DNA from: Candidatus Troglogloeales bacterium
GTDB taxonomy: Bacteria > Nitrospirota > Nitrospiria > SBBL01 > SBBA01
Length of the DNA: 32,233 nt
Assembly (NCBI GenBank): GCA_005239925.1
Contig: SBBA01000044.1
Location: 1 to 32,233, forward strand
Reading direction: 5' to 3'
In this document: positions 1 through 6,865 of the stretch, in pieces
Layout of the letters: every line of letters begins with the position of its first letter
How positions within the stretch are numbered: position 1 is the first letter of the stretch
The notes under the pieces: model-generated
Databases searched by the model: none
Seen by the model: the letters and a program-made list of their open reading frames with translations, nothing else
Told to the model about the DNA's origin: nothing
Position numbers and translations under genes: made by a program

Positions 1-126
1 GAGGAGTCGGGCCACTTTCGATACGTTTCCTTCATTGTTGTCCAACATCTTCCGGATGATCTCTCTCGCCTTTTCGGGAGAGAGTTTTCTGAGGTCATGA
101 TAGTTAATCAAAGGCGGTTTCTCCAT
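1..126 (-). CDS. Transposase/integrase, N-terminal part (cut by window edge)
   Basis: The minus strand from 126 to the window edge is open for 42 codons and begins MEKPPLINYHDLRKLSPEKA. The charged helix followed by an NNEGNVSKVARLL segment is the start of a helix-turn-helix domain. It matches the N-terminus of IS481-like and related transposases that carry a DDE integrase core further on. An AAGGA stretch lies about 12 bases upstream of the ATG. The catalytic part lies outside the window, so I cannot say whether the element is complete. The family assignment rests on the N-terminus only. Confidence 0.6.
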   Translation of the reverse strand, partial: MEKPPLINYHDLRKLSPEKAREIIRKMLDNNEGNVSKVARLL

Positions 127-495
127 TTTTAGAAAGTGTCCTTAAAAAAACAGGCCCGATCTCTCGATTCCAGACCCGATCTCAATAGGGGTGACTATCT
201 CATCCCCCTTGAAAAATCGTCTTGAACCTCCAGGTTTAGACAGTGGCGCCTTCTTTGTCCATCCCTCCAAACTCAAAAGAGCCCTCTTCCAAGACACTTT
301 CATCTTTTTCATCCTACCCATCATACGATGACTCGCCGCTGCTCTTCCTATAAACCCTCCCTTCACACCCTCTTCCAACTGGTAAGTAGGTTCATACCTA
401 TCTGGTATTCACTTTTCTTGACAACTTGCTGTCATTTAGGATAACAAGGTAGGCCGTAACAGGGAGTGAACCCGACCGAACAAAGGAGATAGCTG
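127..495. other. Intergenic stretch without a convincing gene
   Basis: A 78-codon minus-strand frame fills 142-378, but its lysine- and arginine-rich product resembles nothing I know and it lacks a clear ribosome site. It is more likely the non-coding flank of the neighbouring insertion sequence. The right end holds a possible promoter and the ribosome site (AAAGGAG, 482-488) of the carbonic anhydrase gene. The transposon end is not obvious by eye. Confidence 0.4.
418..446 (+). promoter_or_regulatory. Possible sigma-70 promoter for the carbonic anhydrase gene
   Basis: A perfect -35 hexamer TTGACA (418-423) is followed after 16-17 bases by GATAAC/ATAACA (440-446) as a weak -10. The predicted leader is about 45 bases, ending in AAAGGAG before the ATG at 496. 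The -35 is convincing and the -10 is only partial. Confidence 0.45.
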
Positions 496-1239
496 ATGAA
501 AAAAACTAATCAATGGCTACTGACAATTAGTTTGTGTTTTAATATCGCGCTGGGCGCCTTTCTGCTCATGGGCTTTATAGGCCCCAACGTCCTGACCTCG
601 TTTAACCCTGATATCAATTATCCTAAAATTGCCAAATCGGCCTTCGTTCACCAGATTGGATCGGTGATCGGCGACGTCAAGATTGGGGAGCGGGTTTATG
701 TGGCCCCCACCGCGTCGGTTCGGGGGGATGAAGGGCAACCCATCTTTATCGGAAATGACAGTAATGTCCAGGATTCGGTTGTGATCCATGGCCTGGAAAC
801 ATTTGAGGATGGCGCAGAGATCGAAAAAAATCAGGTTGAACACAATGGCCATAAATACTCCGTCTACATTGGGAATCGCGTCTCACTGACCCATCAATCC
901 CAGGTGCATGGCCCGGCCCTGGTGGAAGACGATAGTTTTGTCGGTATGCAGGCCCTGGTTTTTAAGGCCACCGTTGGAAAAGGAGTAGTCATCGAGCCGG
1001 GGGCTAAAGTGATTGGGGTCAAGGTGCCGCCGGGGCGATATGTTCCCGCCGGAAAGATTTTGAATAAACAGAGTGAGGCCGACGCCCTAATAGAGATCAC
1101 ATCTACCTATCCGTTAAAGGATCTCAATAAGGCGGTCGTCCACGTCAACACGTCGCTTGCCGACGGGTACAATGGCAAAAAGCCGTCCGCTCATCACAAG
1201 GGTGGGGGGGGGCACAAAAAAGAAGAGGGGCATCACTGA
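496..1239 (+). CDS. cam: Gamma-class carbonic anhydrase (Cam type), exported
   Basis: This protein of 247 residues interconverts CO2 and bicarbonate. Residues 1-31 form a signal peptide or membrane anchor, so it should act in the periplasm. The rest follows Methanosarcina Cam closely as a left-handed beta-helix. It has RGDEG near residue 76 (the catalytic Arg/Asp/Glu cluster), NVQDSVVIHGLET (active-site Gln, zinc-ligand His, and the Glu of the acidic loop used as proton shuttle), and SLTHQSQVHGP with the other two zinc-ligand histidines. Keeping the acidic loop separates it from the CamH/YrdA-like homologues that lack it. The C-terminus is a Gly/His/Lys-rich tail (GGGGHKKEEGHH) that may bind metal. 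The ATG at 496 follows AAAGGAG. It appears monocistronic. Confidence 0.93.
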   Translation: MKKTNQWLLTISLCFNIALGAFLLMGFIGPNVLTSFNPDINYPKIAKSAFVHQIGSVIGDVKIGERVYVAPTASVRGDEGQPIFIGNDSNVQDSVVIHGLETFEDGAEIEKNQVEHNGHKYSVYIGNRVSLTHQSQVHGPALVEDDSFVGMQALVFKATVGKGVVIEPGAKVIGVKVPPGRYVPAGKILNKQSEADALIEITSTYPLKDLNKAVVHVNTSLADGYNGKKPSAHHKGGGGHKKEEGHH

Positions 1240-1247
1240 CTTTCTGA

Positions 1248-1291
1248 GGAACAACCCCCTACCCCTTTTTAAAGGGGTAGGGGGTTGTTCC
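1248..1291. terminator. Perfect 21-bp inverted repeat after cam, probable terminator
   Basis: Positions 1248-1268 and 1271-1291 are exact reverse complements with a 2-base centre. The arms read GGAACAACCCCCTACCCC plus TTT. The hairpin starts 9 bases after the cam stop codon. It has no T-run after the stem, so it is either an unusual terminator or a short palindromic repeat that inserted there. Confidence 0.6.
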
Positions 1292-1313
1292 TATAAGTGC
1301 ATAATAGTAATGC

Positions 1314-1386
1314 TGTCATTCCGGCGTGCTTCTAGCCGGAATCCATGAATAAAAAACTGGATACCGGCCTCCGCCGGTATGACGAA
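1314..1386. repeat. REP-like dispersed repeat, family B, copy 1
   Basis: The segment starts with TGTCATTCCGGC and ends with GCCGGTATGACGA, so its ends pair. Inside, GCCGGAATCCA pairs with TGGATACCGGC. Related copies with the same outer GTCATTCCGG/CCGGAATGAC arms lie at 16424-16509 and, more degenerate, at 21567-21690, and a fragment lies at 15058-15082. All are intergenic. Similar sequences are common in many genomes as REP-like elements. Confidence 0.75.
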
Positions 1387-1465
1387 TGGTAGTCCTATTT
1401 TGCACTTAGGTAAATTCAACAGCTTCCCCTCCCCCTACGTCTGGCAGGACCTCCTTTTCTCTGTT

Positions 1466-1649
1466 ATTTGCAAATCACATCTTACCCCTTGTATTATCCC
1501 TGACCATGACCCGCCTGCTGGATCGCTATCTGTTTCGTGAGCTTTTCTCGCCCTTTCTGCTGGGGGTCCTGATGCTGACCCTCTTGATGCTCCTCTATCA
1601 AATCTTTATATCAATACATTTATACCAGTGCTTCAATATAGACCCTTGA
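1466..1649 (+). pseudogene. Truncated duplicate of the lptF 5' end
   Basis: Positions 1466-1601 align without gaps to 2654-2789, which is the upstream region and first 32 codons of the intact lptF. In the 96-base coding part I count 6 mismatches, and about 9 in the 40 bases before the ATG. The ATG at 1506 opens MTRLLDRYLFRELFSPFLLG. Homology then stops abruptly at about 1602 and the frame runs through unrelated sequence to TGA at 1647-1649 (47 codons). It cannot make a working permease. It marks a recombination or insertion boundary of the island before lptF. Confidence 0.85.
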
Positions 1650-1672
1650 CACAGGGGGGCATGTGCTATTAG
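1646..1672 (+). promoter_or_regulatory. Possible promoter for the small exported-protein genes
   Basis: TTGACA (1646-1651) is followed after 15 bases by an extended -10 TGCTATTAG (TATTAG at 1667-1672). The spacing is shorter than ideal. It would place the start site about 50 bases before the ATG at 1733. Confidence 0.4.
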
Positions 1673-1732
1673 TCCTTTGAAAGGACGGTGGAGCTTCCTA
1701 AATCTAACACTACTTAGTGCTCAGGTATTGCT

Positions 1733-2008
1733 ATGAAGAAGAACCTTAATGCTTCTATCTTGTTCCTTTTTCTTATATTTGGTCTACCTGTGGTCTCTTT
1801 TGCGACACACCCGCCACATTTTGGTTCTGATGTATTTAATGGTATTCTCACGCAGACCGTAGCGTGTGCAGAAAAGGCGGATTGTGTTGGAATCGATAAC
1901 ACCCCGTCCCAGGCATTTTCTCAGTTTACCAGTACCATAAATAGCGATAGACGCACCTCTATTGATACCAGCTATTTACGTTCAACAGATATAAGATGGC
2001 GGAAGTGA
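1733..2008 (+). CDS. Small exported protein of unknown function
   Basis: The product has 91 residues. MKKNLNASILFLFLIFGLPV followed by VSFAT is a typical signal peptide with cleavage near residue 24, so the mature protein of about 67 residues should be periplasmic or secreted. The mature part has two cysteines (VACAEKADCVG) that could form a disulfide, and a basic end. I recognise no domain. There is no good ribosome site before the ATG. The sequence is more AT-rich than the lpt genes on either side and lies between the two lptF copies, which suggests acquisition by transfer. It probably forms a unit with the gene at 2056. Confidence 0.6.
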   Translation: MKKNLNASILFLFLIFGLPVVSFATHPPHFGSDVFNGILTQTVACAEKADCVGIDNTPSQAFSQFTSTINSDRRTSIDTSYLRSTDIRWRK

Positions 2009-2055
2009 GACCTCTTCGCTATTTTTTTTGTGTAACTTTTACAAGGAGATAACCT

Positions 2056-2592
2056 ATGAATAAGAAAACAACAAGAAAGCTGATGTCCTTACTAACGGTT
2101 GGTACTGTCTTTACAGGTGTGGTATTTGTTGCAGATGCGTGTTGTGCAGCAACAGACGGAGTGGGCGAGATGAAGGCACAAACAGTACAGGTAACGAAGC
2201 AGCCTAAGGATGTCCCTATCGGGATTATCGAAGAGGGCGAAGAGGGAAGACCCTATTACGTAAAACGATTCAAAGAGCTGAATAGATGGCTTGGCGAAAA
2301 GGAAGGCGAATTGTTAAGTATCCATGTGGGTTATTCAACATTAGACCCTCTTCAAGGCGTTGTTCTTGTTTTTGATAGTAATACAGGCGGTATTAGCGGG
2401 CTGTTTTTCCCTACGCCAACAATGACAGGGCCGGTGCGTATTATATCGGAAACAAATGGTATGCTAACACTCGAATCCCAAGAGGGGGTGTTTGTTTCAG
2501 TGAATGATGATCGTGACCCACCGATGAAAGAGGTCTCTACCCCTGGTCACACCACGTATTTTTTTGATACGAAAACATACACATATAAGTAG
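2056..2592 (+). CDS. Exported hypothetical protein
   Basis: The product has 178 residues. A lysine-rich start and hydrophobic segment (residues 9-26) ending near DACCAAT form a signal peptide. The Cys pair there does not fit a clear lipobox. The mature part is acidic, with stretches of alternating hydrophobic residues (GVVLVFDSNTGGISGLFF) that suggest a beta-rich fold. I recognise no family. A strong ribosome site (AAGGAGATAA) lies just before the ATG. The gene starts 47 bases after its upstream neighbour ends, shares its AT-rich composition, and lies in the island between the duplicated lptF ends. Confidence 0.7.
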   Translation: MNKKTTRKLMSLLTVGTVFTGVVFVADACCAATDGVGEMKAQTVQVTKQPKDVPIGIIEEGEEGRPYYVKRFKELNRWLGEKEGELLSIHVGYSTLDPLQGVVLVFDSNTGGISGLFFPTPTMTGPVRIISETNGMLTLESQEGVFVSVNDDRDPPMKEVSTPGHTTYFFDTKTYTYK

Positions 2593-2610
2593 CCAATGGA
2601 TTTCCACCGG

Positions 2611-2646
2611 AGCTTGCCCCGGTCATATTTTAGCCGGGGGCATGCT
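2611..2646. terminator. Imperfect hairpin after the island genes
   Basis: AGCTTGCCCCGGT pairs imperfectly with GCCGGGGGCATGCT across a short AT-rich loop, starting 19 bases after the stop at 2592. No T-run follows. It may terminate the small-protein unit before lptF. Confidence 0.35.
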
Positions 2647-2693
2647 AACGCTCATTTGCAAATCCTATCCCGCCCCTTGTATCATCGGCGACC

Positions 2694-3770
2694 ATGAACC
2701 GCCTGCTGGATCGCTATCTGTTTCGTGAGCTTTGCTCGCCCTTTCTGCTGGGGACACTGATGCTCACCCTCTTGATGCTCCTCTATCAACTCTTAAGGCT
2801 CACCGAATGGGTGATGGATAAGGGCATCCATCTGGGAACGGTGGTGGAGCTATTCTTAAAATTGCTTCCCTCCTTTTTTCTGTTAACCCTTCCCATGGCC
2901 GTGGCCTTTGCCGCAATCATCGCCTTTAATCGCCTCTCCTTTGATAACGAACTGATTGCGATTCAGGCCTCGGGGGTCGGATTTTTCCGTCTCCTGCAAC
3001 CGGTGTTTGCCTTTGCCGTTGTCACCGGGGGGGCCACGCTACTCATGGGCGTTCTGGCACATCAATGGGGGGCCTCCTCCATTAAATCCGTGGCGATCCG
3101 CATGTTGAAAGAGAAAATCGGCGTGGGATTGGACGCGGGCCGATTTACCGAAATCCTCCCCGGCCTGATGATTTATACGGAATCTAAGCCGACCCCGACA
3201 GAGATGAGTCATGTCTTTATCTACGATGGGCGATCCGCTGCTCATCCGCGTATTATCGCGGCTAAAAAAGGGGTGCTGATCAATCAACAGGAACAAGAGA
3301 ACGGTTCAGTCGGCATCGAACTTGCCGAGGGGGTGATGCATGCCGATAATCGTAATGGCGATCATCTAATGACCTTTGGCACCTACTCCCTTAAAATGCG
3401 TCCTCCGCGTGATGATAACGGCATTCCCACCTCAAGAGGCAGTTCCACCCGACCGGCGGAGGCGATTGCCTTTCATAAAAAGTATGCCCTCGCGGCCGCA
3501 GCCTTTCTCTTTGCTTTTATGGGTGTTCCATTGGGTTTGCTTTCGGGTAAGGCGGGGCGTCTTGGCGCTATTGCGTTGGGTATCGGGCTGATCCTGCTTT
3601 ATTACGCGTTAAACACGGTGGGAGACGCCCTGGCTCTATCCAGTGGAGTCGCCCCTTGGATGGCCGCATGGATTCCCAACCTGGTGCTCACCCCCATTAC
3701 GCTAATCCTGTTGGGGCTGCAGGCAGATCCCGTGCGCCGGAGATTATTCACATCAGGAAGGCCTGGGTAG
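2694..3770 (+). CDS. lptF: LPS export ABC transporter permease LptF
   Basis: The product has 358 residues and belongs to the YjgP/YjgQ permease family. With LptG and the LptB ATPase it extracts lipopolysaccharide from the inner membrane and pushes it to LptC/LptA. The layout is standard: membrane helices at about residues 15-35, 60-80 and 100-122, a periplasmic jellyroll from about 130 to 250, then three more helices from about 262 to 350. The start RLLDRYLFRELCSPFLLGTL is typical. The lptG ATG follows the TAG stop after one base, so the two are translationally coupled. The ribosome site before the ATG is weak. A truncated copy of its 5' end lies 1188 bases upstream. Confidence 0.93.
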   Translation: MNRLLDRYLFRELCSPFLLGTLMLTLLMLLYQLLRLTEWVMDKGIHLGTVVELFLKLLPSFFLLTLPMAVAFAAIIAFNRLSFDNELIAIQASGVGFFRLLQPVFAFAVVTGGATLLMGVLAHQWGASSIKSVAIRMLKEKIGVGLDAGRFTEILPGLMIYTESKPTPTEMSHVFIYDGRSAAHPRIIAAKKGVLINQQEQENGSVGIELAEGVMHADNRNGDHLMTFGTYSLKMRPPRDDNGIPTSRGSSTRPAEAIAFHKKYALAAAAFLFAFMGVPLGLLSGKAGRLGAIALGIGLILLYYALNTVGDALALSSGVAPWMAAWIPNLVLTPITLILLGLQADPVRRRLFTSGRPG

Positions 3771-3771
3771 C

Positions 3772-4860
3772 ATGCCCCTTTTTTCCAGATATATCTTAGG
3801 CGAATATCTAAAACACCTCGGTATGTTTCTGGCCCTGTTCCTGTTGATCTTTTTTACTATTCATTTCATGGAAAAAATCCGTCTGTTCTCTCAGGCCGGT
3901 GCCCCCTTCTTTTGGATTGCCCAGTATTTCTTATTAAAAATCCCCTGGATGATTTCCGACCTGATCCCGATCTCCGTTCTGCTGGCGACCCTGGTGACAT
4001 TAGGCACGCTGTCGAAGAATAACGAGGTGGTGCCGATCATGAACGCCGGCGTGGGCATCCTGGGGCTTGCCGCCCCGTTGTTGGTTGTGGGGGGACTGGT
4101 GAGCCTCCTCTTTTTCTTTTTTAATGGATCGATGGTTCCCTCCACGCTGAAACGGGCACGGATGATTCAGCAGGATCAAATCGAACGAAAAGGGGGGGCA
4201 ACCCTTGTGCAAAATAAGATATGGTTTCGATTAAATGGCAAGACGCTGCTCTATACGCAACTGGTCAACTCAGAAGAAAACACCATGTATGGCGTGCACC
4301 TTTACTATCTGGGTGAGACCCTGCCGATCACTCAGGAAATTGAGGCGGAGATGCTTCGTTACGAAGGGGAAACGTGGGTTTTGCATCGGGGGACGCGCCT
4401 TCAATATCAACCGGACGGCACCCTTTTGCGACTTCCGTTTGTGCGAGAGACGATTTCAATCGGTAAAACCCTTTCTGATATTCAGCAGATAGCCGTGGAG
4501 CCGAAGGAGATGACCACCGCGGGACTGTTGGCCTATATTAACCAGTTGAAGCGCGATGGCCTCAATGCCGTGCCATATCAGGTGGCCTTAGAGGGTAAAA
4601 GGGCCTTCCCATTTTCCAGCGTGATTTTGGTGCTCTTGGGCATTCCACTCTCTTTTTCCTATTTGCGCAAAGGGGGAATGACCAAGAGTGTGATCTTAGG
4701 GATGGGGATGATCCTGTTGTACTGGTTGGTCTTGTCGGTTGCTACCTCCCTGGGTCGGCTTGAGGTCGTGTCTCCTTGGGTTGCCGGATGGGGGCCTCAT
4801 GTTTTGTTCTTGCTCCTGGGCGTTGGTTTGTTGGCCAATCTTCACCGCGTGCGGGCCTAA
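3772..4860 (+). CDS. lptG: LPS export ABC transporter permease LptG
   Basis: The product has 362 residues and is the partner permease of LptF, with the same plan: N-terminal helices (SRYILGEYLKHLGMFLALFL and two more up to about residue 120), a periplasmic beta-rich domain (about 130-270), and three C-terminal helices (about 275-360). It begins one base after lptF ends. The motif FPFSSVILVLLGIPLSF before helix 4 is characteristic of LptG. The ATPase LptB is not in the window. A copy of the family A repeat starts immediately after the stop codon. Confidence 0.92.
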   Translation: MPLFSRYILGEYLKHLGMFLALFLLIFFTIHFMEKIRLFSQAGAPFFWIAQYFLLKIPWMISDLIPISVLLATLVTLGTLSKNNEVVPIMNAGVGILGLAAPLLVVGGLVSLLFFFFNGSMVPSTLKRARMIQQDQIERKGGATLVQNKIWFRLNGKTLLYTQLVNSEENTMYGVHLYYLGETLPITQEIEAEMLRYEGETWVLHRGTRLQYQPDGTLLRLPFVRETISIGKTLSDIQQIAVEPKEMTTAGLLAYINQLKRDGLNAVPYQVALEGKRAFPFSSVILVLLGIPLSFSYLRKGGMTKSVILGMGMILLYWLVLSVATSLGRLEVVSPWVAGWGPHVLFLLLGVGLLANLHRVRA

Positions 4861-4903
4861 GTCGCAACGGCGACTCCGAACGGAGCCCTCCCGTTGGTCG
4901 GTC
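4861..4903 (+). repeat. Family A repeat, partial copy after lptG
   Basis: The sequence begins GTCGCAACGGCGACTCCGAA and continues through CTCCCGTTGGTCGG. It aligns to the first two thirds of the full element at 17339-17399 (GTCGCT...CTCCCGTTGGGCGG) and lacks the 3' core. It starts at the base after the lptG stop codon. Confidence 0.55.
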
Positions 4904-4975
4904 TGGGCAAGTGAATATCATTACACGAAAAGTGCCCACGCAAAAACAGTAATATCACCAACAGAAAATCTAACA

Positions 4976-5017
4976 GTGTATCCAATTGGATAACAAATGT
5001 TATCTAATTGGATACAC
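4976..5017. repeat. Near-perfect 20-bp AT-rich inverted repeat
   Basis: Arms 4976-4995 and 4998-5017 are reverse complements with one mismatch and a 2-base centre. The left arm is GTGTATCCAATTGGATAACA, which itself holds the 12-base palindrome ATCCAATTGGAT. It lies in a 430-base gap between lptG and the exported-protein gene. It could be a regulator-binding site, a terminator or an insertion-element remnant. No T-run follows. Confidence 0.6.
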
Positions 5018-5147
5018 CTCACCAAGAAAAACCGCTTGGTCTTGATCCGACTTCTCCTTCGCATTAAACAATAAAATCATACTATCTCATTATAAATAAA
5101 TGGGAATTTTAATGTAATGATTTAGAAAGCAGGCCTAAGCGAATGGG

Positions 5148-5164
5148 TTGGCACGCTTCTCGCT
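5148..5164 (+). promoter_or_regulatory. Sigma-54-type (-24/-12) promoter
   Basis: GTTGGCACGCTTCTCGCT has the -24 GG at 5150-5151 and the -12 GC at 5162-5163, separated by exactly 10 bases. The -24 half (TTGGCACG) is a full consensus. The start site would be near 5175, giving a leader of about 115 bases to the gene at 5292. A sigma-54 activator is encoded at 18136. Confidence 0.6.
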
Positions 5165-5291
5165 GTATGTTCTGACGGTTCGGTAAGAATGGTCTTATCG
5201 AATGGGGATGGAGGCGTAGTTGATTGACACCTTTATCCATGAATGAAGACAGGGGGGATGATCCCCCATTATTAAAACGAAGGAGAGAACA

Positions 5292-5867
5292 ATGAAAACA
5301 GAAAAGAAATGGAACAAAACAGGAAAGGTAGGTCTCATCGGTTTGGGGCTGTGCCTAATGGTGGGAGTTATTACGATGGACATTGCACGCGCAGGACATC
5401 CAGCGCATTCCGTGAATTTTGCATTGGGTAAAACTGTGGCTGCTAAAGGCCAGTTTTTTACAGGTGGCTGGGGAGATGGCGCAATTGTAGACTTCTCCAC
5501 CTTGACGGATGCTACCGTGTTTGAAAAAGGGCATCAGTGGGATCAGGGACCGATCTGGTGGCAAGAAGATATGGATGAAATCCAGAACTCTTTAACGGTG
5601 TATTTGGGGCCAACGTCTGTCACCGTACGTAAATTAGTCCTGCAAGTAGATAATAACGATGATTACATCATATCGTGGCAGGACGATGTCCTTGGGTACA
5701 GGGAAGTGAGCGTGGTCCCTAATAGACATTGGGGAATGGACGTTCCTACAGTAGTCGTATTACCTATAGGCCAACCAGCAAAAACAAAGGCCTTTACAAT
5801 TAAACACGATGCCCGTGGAGCAGGTGATGGGTGGTATTCTGTCTCTGATTTTAAGGCGTTGAAATAG
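5292..5867 (+). CDS. Exported F5/8-type-C (discoidin)-like domain protein
   Basis: The product has 191 residues. A signal peptide covers about residues 1-34 (hydrophobic VGLIGLGLCLMVGVITM, then ARAG). The mature part starts VNFALGKTVAAKG and continues FFTGGWGDGAIVDFSTLTD, then tryptophan-rich strands (HQWDQGPIWWQ) and SLTVYLGPTSVTVRKLVLQV. This looks like a galactose-binding-like beta-sandwich of the F5/8 type C kind, which often binds carbohydrate and sometimes calcium. A strong ribosome site (AAGGAGAG) precedes the ATG, and a sigma-54-type promoter lies upstream. It appears monocistronic. Export is clear; the domain call is moderate and the ligand is unknown. Confidence 0.72.
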   Translation: MKTEKKWNKTGKVGLIGLGLCLMVGVITMDIARAGHPAHSVNFALGKTVAAKGQFFTGGWGDGAIVDFSTLTDATVFEKGHQWDQGPIWWQEDMDEIQNSLTVYLGPTSVTVRKLVLQVDNNDDYIISWQDDVLGYREVSVVPNRHWGMDVPTVVVLPIGQPAKTKAFTIKHDARGAGDGWYSVSDFKALK

Positions 5868-6025
5868 TTGTAACAATAGGGGTGCCTCTAAAGACCTGCT
5901 GCGTGGGCGTGTAACGTCTCATGACGGTTTTTAGGGGTACCCTACCCAGTCATTACAATAACCCTCTCGTCCAGCTACTTTTTTAGAGGCCACACAAAGC
6001 ACCCCTTTTTACAAATTGTCTTTTT

Positions 6026-6102
6026 TGGTGCGCCTGAAGGGATTTGAACCCCTAGCCTACGGCTCCGGAGGCCGTCGCTCTATCCTATTGAGCTACAGGC
6101 GC
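6026..6102 (-). tRNA. tRNA-Arg, anticodon CCG
   Basis: Read on the minus strand the sequence begins GCGCCTGTAGCTCAATAGGA and ends CAGGCGCACCA, with an encoded CCA end and a 7-bp acceptor stem. The anticodon arm is ACGGC-CTCCGGA-GCCGT, so the anticodon is CCG, which reads the Arg codon CGG. The T arm contains GGTTCAAATCC. A T-rich track on the plus strand just before 6026 gives an A-run, not a U-run terminator, on the transcript. Confidence 0.96.
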
Positions 6103-6127
6103 AACAAAGCAAATAGTGAATGAACGG

Positions 6128-6133
6128 ACTATA
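6128..6133 (-). promoter_or_regulatory. Possible extended -10 element for the tRNA-Arg gene
   Basis: On the minus strand TGCTATAGT (TATAGT at 6133-6128) forms an extended -10. The start would lie about 20 bases before the tRNA 5' end at 6102. No good -35 is visible. Confidence 0.4.
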
Positions 6134-6234
6134 GCATATCCGTTGCCCCCAAGAGAATCGCTTCACTGCATTTGACAGCCATTCAAATGGGTTGTTACCC
6201 TGATCCCTACCCGTAGCACAAAAAGAGGTAGGAC

Positions 6235-6816
6235 GTGGACACGGTCATCATTAAAAAAGAAATTCGGATGCGATTGCTTAAGAAAATGAAGGCGCTTAAC
6301 GGGGCAGCCTGTTTATCCAAAAGCAATGAAATCGCCACGAAACTCCTGGCATCCAAGGTGTTTGCCGATGCAAAGACCATTCATTTTTACCTGGCCTGTG
6401 CCACGGAGGTCCAGACCGACGTCATGATCATAGAGGCCCTTCGGCAAGGAAAACAGGTGGTTGCCCCCGTGATCCGGCATCACGGCCTGCGCCTTTTTGA
6501 GGTTGAAGATCTTCATCCAACCCACCTACAACTGGGACCGTTTGGTATCCGTGAGCCGATACCGGATTTAGACAGGGAAGTCTCCGTAAAGGATGTAGAT
6601 CTGTTTATTGTTCCCGGGGTGGCTTATGATAGAATCGGAAACCGCCTGGGACATGGCTACGGGTACTATGATCGGCTTCTTACAGGGGTGAAAACCAACA
6701 TCATTGCCCCGGCATTTGAGTTCCAATTAGTCGATAATATACCCTGTGGGCCCACAGACATTAAAGTAAATCAGATTATAACGGAGAAAGAAATGATTCA
6801 TTGTGGGGTAATGTAG
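6235..6816 (+). CDS. fthC: 5-formyltetrahydrofolate cyclo-ligase
   Basis: The product has 193 residues and converts 5-formyl-THF plus ATP to 5,10-methenyl-THF in the cytoplasm. The family signature is GNRLGHGYGYYDRLL (about residues 139-153), where the usual GGGYYDR is GYGYYDR. The N-terminal helix with KKEIRMRLLKKMKAL and the IVPGVAYDRIG stretch also fit. The GTG start at 6235 is chosen because GAGGT lies 6-10 bases upstream and the length is normal for the family. The stop codon TAG falls inside the family C repeat at 6813-6840. It is followed 49 bases later by folD, another C1-folate enzyme, so the two probably share a transcript. Confidence 0.92.
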   Translation: MDTVIIKKEIRMRLLKKMKALNGAACLSKSNEIATKLLASKVFADAKTIHFYLACATEVQTDVMIIEALRQGKQVVAPVIRHHGLRLFEVEDLHPTHLQLGPFGIREPIPDLDREVSVKDVDLFIVPGVAYDRIGNRLGHGYGYYDRLLTGVKTNIIAPAFEFQLVDNIPCGPTDIKVNQIITEKEMIHCGVM

Positions 6817-6840
6817 GGGCGCGTTGCAACGTGCCCCTAC
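6813..6840. repeat. Family C palindromic repeat overlapping the fthC stop
   Basis: GTAGGGGCGCGTTG followed by CAACGTGCCCCTAC is an inverted repeat. Members of the same family occur at 13907-13933, 28677-28722 and 31364-31387. The TAG of this copy is the stop codon of the gene at 6235. Confidence 0.75.
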
Positions 6841-6865
6841 CCTTGGAAAAGAAGAGAGAGGAGAA

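Noticed and set aside
142-378. Minus-strand frame of 78 codons near the left edge
   Set aside because: No recognisable domain and no ribosome site; it may be non-coding flank of the insertion sequence.
5878-6010. Long-range pairing of GGGGTGCCTCTAAA with TTTAGAGG...GCACCCC as a terminator
   Set aside because: The arms are interrupted and about 90 bases apart; it is too weak to list as a feature.
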